A stretch of DNA of 63,416 nucleotides from an uncultured Lachnoclostridium sp. (GCA_902464595.1 CABQJX010000005.1:1-63416), one strand, 5' to 3'; counted from the stretch's first letter, positions 7,137 through 15,884 are shown. The notes: generated by a model from the letters alone, not told the origin. Translations and numbers: made by a program.

Positions 7137-9190
7137 TGTCAGAGCGAGGCGAGATTACTCTGTTTTTAGCAATGATCTTAATAAGCGTCAGTGCCCTGCT
7201 GTGTGTGATCGTGGAATCGGCCCGCACAGCAGGGGCCAGATGTTATTTGAGAATGGCTGTTGATTCCGCATCGGATTCCCTTATGGCCCAGTATCACAGA
7301 GGGTTATGGGAGAATTATCGGATTTTTGGCTTAGAGTATGATAGAGCAGAGAGTTTAGAGAAAGAATTTGAAGATTTTCTTCAGCCATATTTAGAAACAG
7401 AAAACTGGTATCCAATGAGACAGCATAGCACTCGTTTTACAGATATTGCAGATCTGACACAGGGAAATGGGATCTATTTTCAGCAAGAGGTGCTGGATTA
7501 TATGAAATATGGGCTTTTTGATACAGAATGGGATGCGATGAGCGAGCCCGAAGCAGGAAAGCTTCTGGAAGACTGGAAGGAGAGCGGAGGCGTCAGCCGT
7601 ATTTCCCAAACTTATGGGGATAATACGAAAGGGGCTGTGAAGTTAGAAAAATCATTGGAAGCCATTGCTGAAACCCTTGAAATTCAGAAAAATTTGTGGG
7701 AGGAGGCAAAAGAATGTTTGGAAGATCTGGATGGGCGCGGTTTTATCAGAAAAGCAGAAAAGATCATCAAGGTTCTCAAAAAGCTTCCTGGCCAAGTAAA
7801 CGACTATGAAAAAAAGGCTGATGCGATGATCAAAAAGCTGGAAGAAGACAGAAAAAAATTTGAGGAGGAATCCAGGGATTTAAGAGAACAGACAAAGTCA
7901 GATCTGGAGGAGGAGATCCGTCAGTATGAATCCTATGTGGCCCGCGATGGGGAGCGCCGGGGAGAAGTAGTGCACTTAAAAGAATTGAGTGAAAAGCGAA
8001 CCCAGTGGCTGGAAAATGTCATACATATGGCTGAGGAGGTGATGGAATATATTGATAATTGGGAGCCGGAGGACGAGGATGACGAGTTAGATGAAGAAGC
8101 ATTGTGGGATCCCGTAAAAAGACAATGGAACCAGTATGATATGCTGACTCTGGGAGTGGAGTTTGGCATAAAGGATAAGGAAAAGGAGGGCTATTTAGAA
8201 CAGATAGGGAGAATGGCTTCCAGCGGATTGTTGGAGCTTGTCCTGCCTGAGCAGACGGTAGTCTCAGGTACTGCTTTAAAATTGGATGGAACACCGTCAA
8301 GGAACCGTTATGCAAAACAAGGATCCAATAAGGCAGATAAGACCAGAAGCCCCTCCGGTTTAGAATATTCGGATGAGACAGGGAAACAAACCATGCCGGG
8401 GGTATTCGGCCCATGTTTAGACCGTCTGGTTATAGGAGAGTATGGGATACGATTTTTTGAAAGCTTTGAGAGGGAATTAGCACAAGGAGATTTTTATGAG
8501 CTGGAGTATATTATTCAGGGGAAAAAATATGACAGGGAAAATCTGGAAGGCACAGTCCTAAGGCTGGTAACTTTGAGGTTAGGACTGAATATGCTCCATA
8601 TTTTGGCGGACGGAAAGAAGCGGCAGGAAGCCAGAGGACTGGCTTTGACTGTGGCAGGGAGCATAGGAATGCTGCCTCTCGTCTCTATCCTTACTTTTTT
8701 TATCATGCAGATATGGGCTTTGGGGGAAGCTCTTTTAGATGTCCGATGTCTTTTGGAAGGTGGCTGTATTCCTTTTATAAAGGCAGGATCCGATTGGAGA
8801 CTGGATCTGGATGGGCTTTTAGAGATTGGAAAGCAGAAAAGCTTAGCGGTGAATAAGGCGATGGAAAATCCAGGAGAAGACAGGGACGGAAGTGGCCAGG
8901 GAAAAAGGAAGGGGGGTGATTATAAAGGGTATCTAAGAATTTTAATATTGGGTGGCTGCAATGAGGAGATGCTTTATCGGTTAATGGACGTGATCCAAAT
9001 GAAGATCAGAAGAACAGAACCAGATTTTCGGCTGGATCACTGTGCATGCAATGTGGATATAGAGACAACCGTTAGTGGAAAACATGTGTTTTTTTGCAGT
9101 GGATTGTGGAAAAACAAAGAAAGCAGCTATTCTTATGATGTCTGTATGGAGGTAGGCGGGAGCTATTTGGAAGCCTATAAGAGTCCATAA
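7136..9190 (+). CDS. DUF5702-like pseudopilin / surface protein of the Tad locus
   Basis: A 684-residue protein beginning with a pilin-like helix (GEITLFLAMILISVSALLCVIVESAR) and a conserved AVDSASDSLMAQYHRGLWENYRIFGLE segment, which I recognise as the DUF5702 type found in clostridial tad loci. A long coiled coil runs from about 170 to 300 with many Glu/Lys residues, and a second hydrophobic segment lies near 510-535. The likely start is ATG 7136, overlapping the pilin stop; an upstream TTG is less likely. It may be a minor pilin or an assembly scaffold. Confidence 0.8.
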   Translation: MSERGEITLFLAMILISVSALLCVIVESARTAGARCYLRMAVDSASDSLMAQYHRGLWENYRIFGLEYDRAESLEKEFEDFLQPYLETENWYPMRQHSTRFTDIADLTQGNGIYFQQEVLDYMKYGLFDTEWDAMSEPEAGKLLEDWKESGGVSRISQTYGDNTKGAVKLEKSLEAIAETLEIQKNLWEEAKECLEDLDGRGFIRKAEKIIKVLKKLPGQVNDYEKKADAMIKKLEEDRKKFEEESRDLREQTKSDLEEEIRQYESYVARDGERRGEVVHLKELSEKRTQWLENVIHMAEEVMEYIDNWEPEDEDDELDEEALWDPVKRQWNQYDMLTLGVEFGIKDKEKEGYLEQIGRMASSGLLELVLPEQTVVSGTALKLDGTPSRNRYAKQGSNKADKTRSPSGLEYSDETGKQTMPGVFGPCLDRLVIGEYGIRFFESFERELAQGDFYELEYIIQGKKYDRENLEGTVLRLVTLRLGLNMLHILADGKKRQEARGLALTVAGSIGMLPLVSILTFFIMQIWALGEALLDVRCLLEGGCIPFIKAGSDWRLDLDGLLEIGKQKSLAVNKAMENPGEDRDGSGQGKRKGGDYKGYLRILILGGCNEEMLYRLMDVIQMKIRRTEPDFRLDHCACNVDIETTVSGKHVFFCSGLWKNKESSYSYDVCMEVGGSYLEAYKSP

Positions 9191-9289
9191 AGATCAGAGG
9201 AGAAGGAAAGAGCCGGAAAAATGGTTTGAGGAGATTTAAAAGCAGATAAAAGCATGCAAAAGTATATAGAAGTGGGAAGGAGGTTCATG

Positions 9290-10282
9290 ATGATGTCCCT
9301 TTTTTTCAAACAAAATAAAAAAATTCAATCGCAGACTCCAAAAAGAAGTGCACCTCTCCAGGCACATAACCAAGTAAAAAAGAAAAAAGGGGCATTATCA
9401 TGGGCCTCCTTCCAATTGGAGGCGAGCTTGTCTGTGGAGGCGGCTCTCAGTCTGTCCCTGTTTTTATTTTTCTGTTTTTGCCTTATGATGCCTATGCGTA
9501 TGATGGATCGTCAGAGACAGATCCAGGCGGTTTTGGAATCAGTAGGAGAAGAAATGAGCCAGTATGCATATGTAGAGTACTGTTTCCGCAGCATGGAGAA
9601 TGGCATGGAGATCCATATAGGACGGGCATCGCAAGGGGATCAGGCTGGTGAGGAAGAAGGAAGTTACGGGGCAAGGGAAGGAATAGCTATTCTGGCAGCC
9701 AGCTATGCATCTTCCCGGGTGATGGGACAGATCAATAGGGAATGGGTGGAAGATGTATCCTTTGAAGGAACGGACATAGGAAAAGATCAGATGGTACGGA
9801 TTGTTATGGAGTACCGGATGCGCCTCCCTTTTTCTGTTCTGGGTCTTAATAGTATTCCAGTCCGGCAGATCTGCAGCCGCAGAATGTGGAACGGTGCAGA
9901 GGGAGGACGATTAAAAGGACAGGAAGACGGGCAGGGGGATCGAGAGGAGATCGTGTTTATAGGAAAAAATCCTACCCGCTATCATCGGCTTAGAACATGT
10001 CATTATCTTTACAATGATTTAAAAGCAGTGCCTATCAGCCAAATAGATGAGCTGCGCAACGATGCCGGCAGAAAATATTCGGCCTGCAAAATCTGCGGGG
10101 AAGGAGGGCGTACAGGGGAAACGGTTTATGTTATGCCTTATAGCAGCAGTTATCACAGATTACCGGAATGCCGTTCTATCATTGCGTATGTCCGTTCTGT
10201 ACCTTTGTCAGAAGTAGAGTATTTGGGAGAATGTTCTTACTGTGGAGACAATAAAACAAGGCGGCAATGTACATGGGAATAG
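9290..10282 (+). CDS. TadE-like pseudopilin with tandem Cys/His motifs
   Basis: The N-terminal part carries a TadE-like hydrophobic helix (LEASLSVEAALSLSLFLFFCFCLMM) followed by a periplasmic/outer domain. The last 110 residues contain two copies of a motif YHRL-x2-C ... (K/R)xVP(I/L)S ... C-x2-CG, at about residues 221-270 and 279-320. Such paired Cys motifs suggest metal binding or disulfide bridges. ATG 9290 or 9293 follows AAGGAGG; a longer frame from 9254 lacks a good site. It is probably a minor pilin. The Cys/His tail is not a standard TadE feature. Confidence 0.75.
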   Translation: MMSLFFKQNKKIQSQTPKRSAPLQAHNQVKKKKGALSWASFQLEASLSVEAALSLSLFLFFCFCLMMPMRMMDRQRQIQAVLESVGEEMSQYAYVEYCFRSMENGMEIHIGRASQGDQAGEEEGSYGAREGIAILAASYASSRVMGQINREWVEDVSFEGTDIGKDQMVRIVMEYRMRLPFSVLGLNSIPVRQICSRRMWNGAEGGRLKGQEDGQGDREEIVFIGKNPTRYHRLRTCHYLYNDLKAVPISQIDELRNDAGRKYSACKICGEGGRTGETVYVMPYSSSYHRLPECRSIIAYVRSVPLSEVEYLGECSYCGDNKTRRQCTWE

Positions 10283-10293
10283 GAGAAGATAAA

Positions 10294-10827
10294 ATGGAAG
10301 CCATATCTGGAATGGAAAAGGCTTGGCAAGTGTCGGCAGGGCTTTTAAAGGCAGGATTTGTGATTATGTTGTTTTGGGGAGCCTGGCAGGATCTGAGGAG
10401 GAGAAAAATAGGAGTATTCCTTTTGACGGCATCCGGCATAGGAGCAGCGGGGCTTCGCATAATCCAGCTGTGTATTAGCAGCAGGGTTTTGTGGAATCAA
10501 GTTGAATATGGGGATCTTTGGAAAATACTGGGAATAAATATAGGGAACCTGGCGGCAGGAGCAGCAGTGGGAGCAGGCGTTTTATTTCTCTCAAAGATTA
10601 CGGAAGGGGCAATTGGTGAGGGAGATGGGTGGTTTTTTGTAGTATCCGGGTTATACCTGGGTGCAGCGGCTAATTTGCTTTTATTAGCTGGAGGGTTTAT
10701 GCTTTGTTTTCTTTATTCCGGGATCATTATGGTTTGGTCAGTTATTCAAGGGGAGGATATAAGGGGACGTAAGATTCCATTTATTCCTTTTTTAGTACCA
10801 GTAGGATTTGGAATACTGCTTTTTTAA
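10294..10827 (+). CDS. Prepilin peptidase (A24 family, TadV/CpaA-like)
   Basis: A membrane aspartic protease that cleaves the leader from Flp pilin and pseudopilins. Both catalytic Asp motifs are visible: WQDLRRRKI in the first cytoplasmic loop and GEGDG in the second (GxGD motif). It has about five or six hydrophobic segments in 177 residues, as expected for the short TadV type without a methyltransferase domain. ATG 10294 has AGGAGA seven bases upstream; the frame is open from 10267, but that start would overlap the preceding gene. Confidence 0.88.
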   Translation: MEAISGMEKAWQVSAGLLKAGFVIMLFWGAWQDLRRRKIGVFLLTASGIGAAGLRIIQLCISSRVLWNQVEYGDLWKILGINIGNLAAGAAVGAGVLFLSKITEGAIGEGDGWFFVVSGLYLGAAANLLLLAGGFMLCFLYSGIIMVWSVIQGEDIRGRKIPFIPFLVPVGFGILLF

Positions 10828-10844
10828 GCGGAGATAGGCGAAAA

Positions 10845-11285
10845 ATGATAAAAAGCGAAGGATGGACAGACAAAAAAGGCAGAAGGCGAAAGTGTAAAAA
10901 TGAAGGACTTCCGGGAAGCTTTACAGTAGAAGCTTCTTGGATCATGGCCTTTATTTTGATCGTTATGGTAACTATTTTTCAAAATGCGGCCAGAATACAC
11001 GATGAGACGGCGCAGGCTATGAAGCTTCATCAAGCAGTGGAAAAGGGACGCCATGGAACGTTGGAAAATTTAGCTGAATCAACAGACAGCGTTATGGATC
11101 AGAAGGAAATTTTGATGGCATTTTCAGACTGGGATATGAATGTTGCAAAGGCAGGAAAACGGGTAACGGGAGTTGGAACGGGCGATGCGTGGTCCAAAAG
11201 CATAGAGGCAGAGGCGTTCAGACCGGAATTATTTTTAAGGAAGGTTACCCTGATCAAAAAATTGGTGGTACAGCATGAAGATTAG
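10845..11285 (+). CDS. TadE/pilin-like minor pseudopilin
   Basis: A 146-residue protein with a basic N-terminal leader and the sequence GSFTVEASWIMAFILIVMVTIFQNAARIHDE, the usual start of clostridial TadE-like pseudopilins (Gly-Ser-x-Thr-Val-Glu-Ala-Ser then a helix). The rest is a small soluble domain of unknown fold. It overlaps the next gene by 11 nt and is probably a minor component or initiator of the Flp pilus. TadF is an alternative name, but the sequence does not decide between them. Confidence 0.78.
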   Translation: MIKSEGWTDKKGRRRKCKNEGLPGSFTVEASWIMAFILIVMVTIFQNAARIHDETAQAMKLHQAVEKGRHGTLENLAESTDSVMDQKEILMAFSDWDMNVAKAGKRVTGVGTGDAWSKSIEAEAFRPELFLRKVTLIKKLVVQHED

Positions 11286-12801
11286 CTATAAGAGAGAGAC
11301 AAAGCGCAATTATCTTGTGATAGAGGAGGAAGGGGAAATCGGGTATGAGGCACAGATGCTGTCTCAAAACCATATCCGTGGATTATTAAGGATGTACGTC
11401 ACCTACGAGGACGGGATTGCCTCTTATTGCTATGATATTACTTCCCGCCAGCCGCTAAGCCGTCTTCTGGAAGTACGTTTTATTACCAAAGAGGAGATCG
11501 TACAGCTTATGATCCAGCTTCACAATGCATTGACGGGACTTGAGGAGTATCTGTTAAATGGCGGAGGGATTTTACTGGAACCGGAGTATATTTATGTGGA
11601 ACCGGAATTATTTCAAGCTGGATTCTGCCTTATCCCTGGAAAAGAGGGTATATTTCAGCAGAAACTCAGCTGTTTTTTGCAGCTTCTTTTAAAACGTATT
11701 GATCACAGAGACCGCGAATGTGTAGTGCTCGCTTACGGGCTGTATCAGGAAAGCTTAAAAGAGAATAGCGGGATAGAAGACCTCATGGCTCTTATATCTT
11801 TTGAAAAAAATAATAAAAAAACAAAGTATGGGGAAACGGAACTGGAGGAAGGCGGGGGAGAGGAATCAAATAAAATCCGAACAGAAGAAAACGATCACTC
11901 CAGAATAAAAGATGAAAAAGATGAGCCGGAGGAGAGGCAGTTAAAAAATGGATCAAAAAACCAGAAAAAGAATAGAAGGCTGATTCCATTGTGGAACATT
12001 TTTTTAATATGGCTTGCAGTGATTTTTATGATTCCGACTTGTACATGGTTCTTTCTGGGGAAAAATATGCTTGTAAACCATGGGAAACTGCTGATTATTC
12101 TGGCAGCTGGCCTATTGTTTGTTTTGATGGCGCTGCGGCTGATCATTCTTTTACTTTATAAGAAAATGGGAGGATCAGAAAGGGAGCGGACAGAAAAGGC
12201 GAGAAGAATAGAGGAAGAGGATACATGGAGAATTTTATATAACGAGGAGGAAGATGAATCCGGTAAAAATGTATTTAGGGAGAATGAATTTAGGGAGAAT
12301 GAATTTAGTAAGAACGAATTTAATAAGAACGAATTTTCTGGGAATGGGCTAAACCGAAATGGGATCATTAAAATTAAAAATGAGACGGATAAAAATGAGC
12401 ATATAGGCTGGAAGCAGGATACGGAAAAGATGTTGGGAGATAAGTCTGGACAAATAAGAGCAGAATGTTTTCAGACAGTTCTTTTATCAGAACGTTCCTG
12501 TAATAGACAGGAAATTCACCGATTAACAGCCCTGGATGGTTCGGGAGAAGACATTGAACTATCTTATTTTCCGTTTGTTATCGGAAAACATAAAGATTTA
12601 GCAGATTACGTACTGCAGAACGAGGCAGTCAGCCGCCTTCATGTGCGGCTGGATCAGGATCAGAGCCGTTTTACGATTACGGATTTAAATTCTACTAATG
12701 GAACTAAAGTAAGAGGAAAGCTGCTGGAGGCAAATGAGACGGTAGAGATAGGAAGCGGTGATTCTGTTTATATAGCAGATAAGGGTTACATTTTTAGCTG
12801 A
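11275..12801 (+). CDS. DUF6382-like membrane protein with C-terminal FHA domain
   Basis: A 508-residue protein in three parts. Residues 1-165 resemble the DUF6382 domain seen with FHA in clostridia (YKRETKRNYLVIEEEGEIGYEAQMLSQN). Two membrane helices lie near 240-260 and 265-290. Residues about 405-508 form an FHA domain with GKHKDLADYVL, SRLHVRL and DLNSTNGTKV, so it should bind phosphothreonine peptides inside the cell. Between them is a low-complexity linker of 15-nt repeats. As the last tad gene it probably links pilus activity to Ser/Thr kinase signalling. No kinase gene is in the window. Confidence 0.8.
   Translation: MKISYKRETKRNYLVIEEEGEIGYEAQMLSQNHIRGLLRMYVTYEDGIASYCYDITSRQPLSRLLEVRFITKEEIVQLMIQLHNALTGLEEYLLNGGGILLEPEYIYVEPELFQAGFCLIPGKEGIFQQKLSCFLQLLLKRIDHRDRECVVLAYGLYQESLKENSGIEDLMALISFEKNNKKTKYGETELEEGGGEESNKIRTEENDHSRIKDEKDEPEERQLKNGSKNQKKNRRLIPLWNIFLIWLAVIFMIPTCTWFFLGKNMLVNHGKLLIILAAGLLFVLMALRLIILLLYKKMGGSERERTEKARRIEEEDTWRILYNEEEDESGKNVFRENEFRENEFSKNEFNKNEFSGNGLNRNGIIKIKNETDKNEHIGWKQDTEKMLGDKSGQIRAECFQTVLLSERSCNRQEIHRLTALDGSGEDIELSYFPFVIGKHKDLADYVLQNEAVSRLHVRLDQDQSRFTITDLNSTNGTKVRGKLLEANETVEIGSGDSVYIADKGYIFS
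12268..12357 (+). repeat. In-frame 15-nt tandem repeat in the FHA-protein linker
   Basis: Six units of about 15 nt with the pattern AATGAATTTAGGGAG encode a degenerate Asn-Glu-Phe-x-Glu/Lys repeat between the membrane helices and the FHA domain. The first four or five are clear and the last is degenerate. Being a multiple of three, copy changes would lengthen the linker without a frameshift. Confidence 0.75.
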
Positions 12802-13073
12802 AAGATAGGTGATGGAAGGAATTATATTCCAGCATCAACGGAAAGGAAATGAACTATATTGCATCAAAGCTACTTAACAATCATTTTAAAGTGTGTTAAG
12901 ATTAAATATTATTAAAAACCGGACAAAGCGTTGATAAATAGGATGAAATGTTTCCGGACATCAATAGCGGGAAATGATCAGGAAGGACGGACAATATGGC
13001 TAACAAAGGAACCTGATTTCTGGTATTTAAAAAATTAGGGCTGTGTGATAGCAGCAGAAGGAGGAGAGTCATA
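12802..13073. other. Intergenic region between the tad operon and the HIT gene
   Basis: No coding frame with a ribosome site is seen. A hairpin (TGATG...CATCA enclosing GGAAT/ATTCC, 12810-12837) lacks a T-run, so it is only a possible terminator of the tad transcript. A weak promoter candidate (TTTAAA, 16 bp, TATTAT) near 12886-12913 could serve the HIT gene. Confidence 0.35.
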
Positions 13074-13499
13074 ATGACCGATCAAAACTGTATTTTTTGT
13101 AAGATAGCAAATGGAGAGATTCCATCTGTTACGCTGTATGAGGATGAAGATTTCCGGGTGATCCTGGATCTGGGACCAGCTTCCAAAGGACATGCTCTGA
13201 TTCTTCCAAAACAGCATTTTGCAGATGTCTGTGCGCTGGATCCGGCAGTAGCTGCAAAAGTACTTCCTTTAGGTGCAAAAATAGGAGCAGCGATGAAGGA
13301 GGCATTGGGATGCACTGGTTTTAATCTGGTACAGAACAATGGAGAGGCAGCTGGGCAAACAGTATTCCATTTCCATATGCATGTGATACCAAGATATGAG
13401 GGAGGCCCAAGGATGGTGAGCTGGGATCCAGGTAAATCAACGCCAGAAGAATTAAACGAGATTGGTGAGAGGGTTAAAAGCTGCTTGAAGAGAGAATGA
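13074..13499 (+). CDS. HIT-family nucleotide hydrolase (HinT-like)
   Basis: A 141-residue histidine-triad protein of the cytoplasm. The N-terminal CIFCKIANGEIPS zinc-type motif and the active-site HFHMHVIPR (His-x-His-x-His-x-x) are intact. HinT enzymes cleave phosphoramidate bonds such as AMP-lysine. Length and motifs match the family. ATG 13074 follows GGAGGAG. It overlaps the next gene, a sigma factor, by four bases (ATGA). Confidence 0.93.
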   Translation: MTDQNCIFCKIANGEIPSVTLYEDEDFRVILDLGPASKGHALILPKQHFADVCALDPAVAAKVLPLGAKIGAAMKEALGCTGFNLVQNNGEAAGQTVFHFHMHVIPRYEGGPRMVSWDPGKSTPEELNEIGERVKSCLKRE

Positions 13500-14047
13500 A
13501 TATCCAAAAGATGAATGCAGAAGAGAAGCGGCTGTTTGAAGAAATGTACTGTTCCTATGAGCTTTATCTGAGGAAGATCGCATATATAAATGATGTTCCT
13601 ATGGATTACATTGAAGATTTGGTACAAGACACTTTTGTCTCCTATGCACATCATCAATATTCTTTGGATATACCAGATGAAAAGAAGAAATTTTTGTTGA
13701 TCCGTATATTGAAGAGCCGTTGTATGGATTTCCACCGCCGGTCAAAGCATCAGGTATATGGAGAGTTAGATGAAGATAATCTTGCTGGCGATGAACTGGC
13801 TTTGTATGAAAGATGCTTTGATCTGCAGGATTATGTAATCAGTAAGGAGCGCTGTCAGGCTCTTTTGGAAGAAATTGAAAAGTTTCCGGAAAGCTGGCGT
13901 CAGGTGGCTGCACTGAAACTGATCGAAGGACGTCCTACGAGAGAAGTGTGTAATGCACTGGGAATTACAGAAAAAGCCTGTTATTCCAGAGTCAGCCGTA
14001 TCAGAAAGTATTTGGAAAAGCTGCTGAAAAGGGAAGATTGGCCTTAA
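13496..14047 (+). CDS. ECF-like sigma-70 family RNA polymerase sigma factor
   Basis: A 183-residue sigma factor with region 2 near residues 10-75 (YLRKIAYINDVPMDYIEDLVQDTFVSYAHH, then RILKSRCMDFHRR) and region 4 near 125-180 (FPESWRQVAALKLIEGRPTREVCNALGITEKACYSRVSRIRKYLEKLL). It should redirect RNA polymerase to a small regulon. No anti-sigma gene follows. It overlaps the HIT gene by ATGA, so both are translated together. The region 4 signature is clear; the -35/-10 elements it recognises cannot be read here. Confidence 0.85.
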   Translation: MNIQKMNAEEKRLFEEMYCSYELYLRKIAYINDVPMDYIEDLVQDTFVSYAHHQYSLDIPDEKKKFLLIRILKSRCMDFHRRSKHQVYGELDEDNLAGDELALYERCFDLQDYVISKERCQALLEEIEKFPESWRQVAALKLIEGRPTREVCNALGITEKACYSRVSRIRKYLEKLLKREDWP

Positions 14048-14070
14048 CGTGATGTTTTTGAGTTTGCTTT

Positions 14071-14098
14071 GGAGGGTGGAAAAGATTTTCCGCCCTCC
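14071..14098. terminator. Hairpin between converging sigma-factor and murG genes
   Basis: GGAGGGTGGAAAA (14071-14083) pairs with TTTTCCGCCCTCC (14086-14098) with one G-T pair. There is no clean T-run on either strand, but the stem separates converging genes and probably stops both transcripts. Confidence 0.6.
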
Positions 14099-14114
14099 GG
14101 ATCATTACTGATTT

Positions 14115-15197
14115 TTATTTTATGACAGAAGGAGATTCCCCATAAACCTGGATTAATTCCATAATGGAAGTGACAGCATGATTCAACTGACTTTGTTCCA
14201 TTGCATGAATATAAGTCTGGCGGTTTTGATAAAGATTTTCTACCGCATGGTAAAGAGTATCCTCGGACAGGGATTCTTCTTCCAGCACCTTGCTGAATCC
14301 TTGCTTCTCAAAGGAATTTGCATTTAAGATCTGATCTCCCCGGCTGGCGGAAGCAGATAATGGAATCAGAAGGTTCGGTTTTCGCAGGGCCAGAAGCTCG
14401 CAGATAGAGTTGGCTCCGGCTCGGGATATGACCAGATCAGCAGCTGCAAACAGGTGCTTTAAAGGAGCATCCACATATTCATACTGTACATACCCTTCTG
14501 TACCGATCAGACTTTCCTCCAGGTTTCCCTTGCCGCAGATGTGAATGACTTGATAGTGGCTAAGAAGACGGGGAAGGATAGCACGAACTGCTTTATTTAC
14601 CGCTACAGAGCCAAGACTTCCGCCGATCACCAGGAGAACCGGTTTGTCTGAAGAAAGATGAGCATAGGAGAGGCCGGAAGTGCGGTCTCCCTTTAGAAGT
14701 TCTTCGCGGATTGGGGAGCCAGTGAGGACGGCTTTATCAGCGGGAAGATACTTCATTGTTTCAGGAAAGTTACAGCATATTTTCGCGGCAGAGGGGATGC
14801 ATATTTTATTGGCCAGTCCTGGAGTCATGTCCGACTCATGAATGATCACAGGGATTTTATAATGTTTGGCGGCCAAAACTACAGGTACAGCTACAAAGCC
14901 GCCTTTGGAAAAGATTACATCAGGCTTATATTTTTTTAATAATTTTCTTGCTTCTGAGCAGCCCTTCAAAACGCGGAAGGGATCGGAAAAATTTTTCCAG
15001 TCAAAATACCGGCGGAGTTTTCCAGAGGAAATGCCGTCATAGGGGATTCCTGCCTGTTCGATAAGTTTGCGCTCCATACCCTGATAGGAGCCAATATAAC
15101 GTACCTCATATCCAGCTTTTTGTAAGGCTGGGAGGAGAGCCAGATTAGGGGTAACATGTCCGGCAGTACCGCCTCCGGTGAGAATGATTTTTTTCAT
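14115..15197 (-). CDS. murG: MurG, UDP-GlcNAc:lipid I N-acetylglucosaminyltransferase
   Basis: Adds GlcNAc to lipid I to make lipid II at the inner face of the membrane. The 360-residue protein starts MKKIILTGGGTAGHVTPNLAL, with the conserved GGTAGH loop, HESDMTPGLAN, GGSLGS and a late SRAGANSICELLALRKPNLLIPL donor-binding region. ATG at 15197 has TGGAGA upstream; the frame stays open further upstream to 15260 without a better start. It is a single gene outside the usual mur/dcw cluster; some Firmicutes carry a second murG-like gene, so it may be a paralogue. Confidence 0.9.
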   Translation of the reverse strand: MKKIILTGGGTAGHVTPNLALLPALQKAGYEVRYIGSYQGMERKLIEQAGIPYDGISSGKLRRYFDWKNFSDPFRVLKGCSEARKLLKKYKPDVIFSKGGFVAVPVVLAAKHYKIPVIIHESDMTPGLANKICIPSAAKICCNFPETMKYLPADKAVLTGSPIREELLKGDRTSGLSYAHLSSDKPVLLVIGGSLGSVAVNKAVRAILPRLLSHYQVIHICGKGNLEESLIGTEGYVQYEYVDAPLKHLFAAADLVISRAGANSICELLALRKPNLLIPLSASASRGDQILNANSFEKQGFSKVLEEESLSEDTLYHAVENLYQNRQTYIHAMEQSQLNHAVTSIMELIQVYGESPSVIK

Positions 15198-15286
15198 TAA
15201 ATAGTCTCCATTCTGAAAAATAGTTTTGTGCTCCAAGGTTTGGAGCGTATTGTCTGTCAATATTTATCTGTAAATGTATGGTAAAT

Positions 15287-15318
15287 CAGGCGCCGCCAAA
15301 AGGATTGGACAACGCCTG
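15287..15318 (-). terminator. Hairpin downstream of the TSCPD gene
   Basis: CAGGCG (15287-15292) pairs with CGCCTG (15313-15318), extended by eight wobble-tolerant pairs. On the minus strand it directly follows the TSCPD stop and precedes a short T-rich stretch. Confidence 0.5.
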
Positions 15319-15326
15319 GTAAAAGA

Positions 15327-15569
15327 TTACTGTGTTTTATATTGCTTGAGTGCCCGTGCCAGCTGATCGGGGCAGGAAGTGGGGCGAGTACCGCATCGGA
15401 TCCCCTCCAGCCTGCGGATCGCTTCATCTATATCCATTCCCTCAACGAGGCGGGAAACCCCCTGTGTATTGCCGGAGCAGCCGCCGATAAAGCGAACATC
15501 TGTGAGTTTGTTATCCTTTACCTCAAAGGAAATTGCCCTGGAACAGACGCCCTGTGTGGAATAAGTCAT
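15327..15569 (-). CDS. TSCPD domain protein (TIGR03905-like)
   Basis: A small 80-residue cytoplasmic protein of the TSCPD group, named for the C-terminal TSCPDQLARAL motif, which is also found in some ribonucleotide reductases. Conserved Cys residues occur at GVCSRAI, GGCSGNTQGVSRLVEGM and RCGTRPTSCPD. The role is unknown, possibly metal binding. ATG at 15569 has AGGAGG upstream; a longer frame from 15617 has no better start. It is transcribed away from mtnN. Confidence 0.82.
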   Translation of the reverse strand: MTYSTQGVCSRAISFEVKDNKLTDVRFIGGCSGNTQGVSRLVEGMDIDEAIRRLEGIRCGTRPTSCPDQLARALKQYKTQ

Positions 15570-15786
15570 ATGTATTGCCTCCTGTAATGATTTCATGTAA
15601 CTTCGATTATGCTCCATAAAAGAGTGAATGTCAAGAAGATGTATGGCTGGAATGCCGCCATTTTGCAGTGTGCTGTTACGGATGGACGGTAAACCGGAAA
15701 GCAGTGCCCGTGTTCCTTCCGACTCCGCTATCCAGGCTATGGTTCCCGGCTAAAAAATTTTACTTTTTTTACATGTAATTTTTAGA

Positions 15787-15817
15787 TATAATGAAAAAGG
15801 CTGTAATGTAATTACAG
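15787..15817 (+). promoter_or_regulatory. -10 element and palindrome upstream of mtnN
   Basis: TATAAT at 15787-15792 is followed at 15801-15817 by CTGTAAT-GTA-ATTACAG, a perfect 7-bp inverted repeat close to the expected transcription start. No convincing -35 is seen at 17 bp (T-run only). It could be a repressor site. The rest of the 15570-15884 gap shows no gene. Confidence 0.5.
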
Positions 15818-15884
15818 CGCAATTAATATGCGAAATTAAAAAAGGAAGAACATGATAAACCAGAGAATGATCAGGAGGAAATGT

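Noticed and set aside
8019..8414. 131-residue minus-strand frame in the DUF5702 gene
   Set aside because: Proline- and serine-rich shadow of a Glu/Gly-rich coding frame, no ribosome site.
13082..13735. 217-residue frame on the minus strand
   Set aside because: It is antisense to the HIT and sigma-factor genes, both of which have clear family motifs; it has no start signal.
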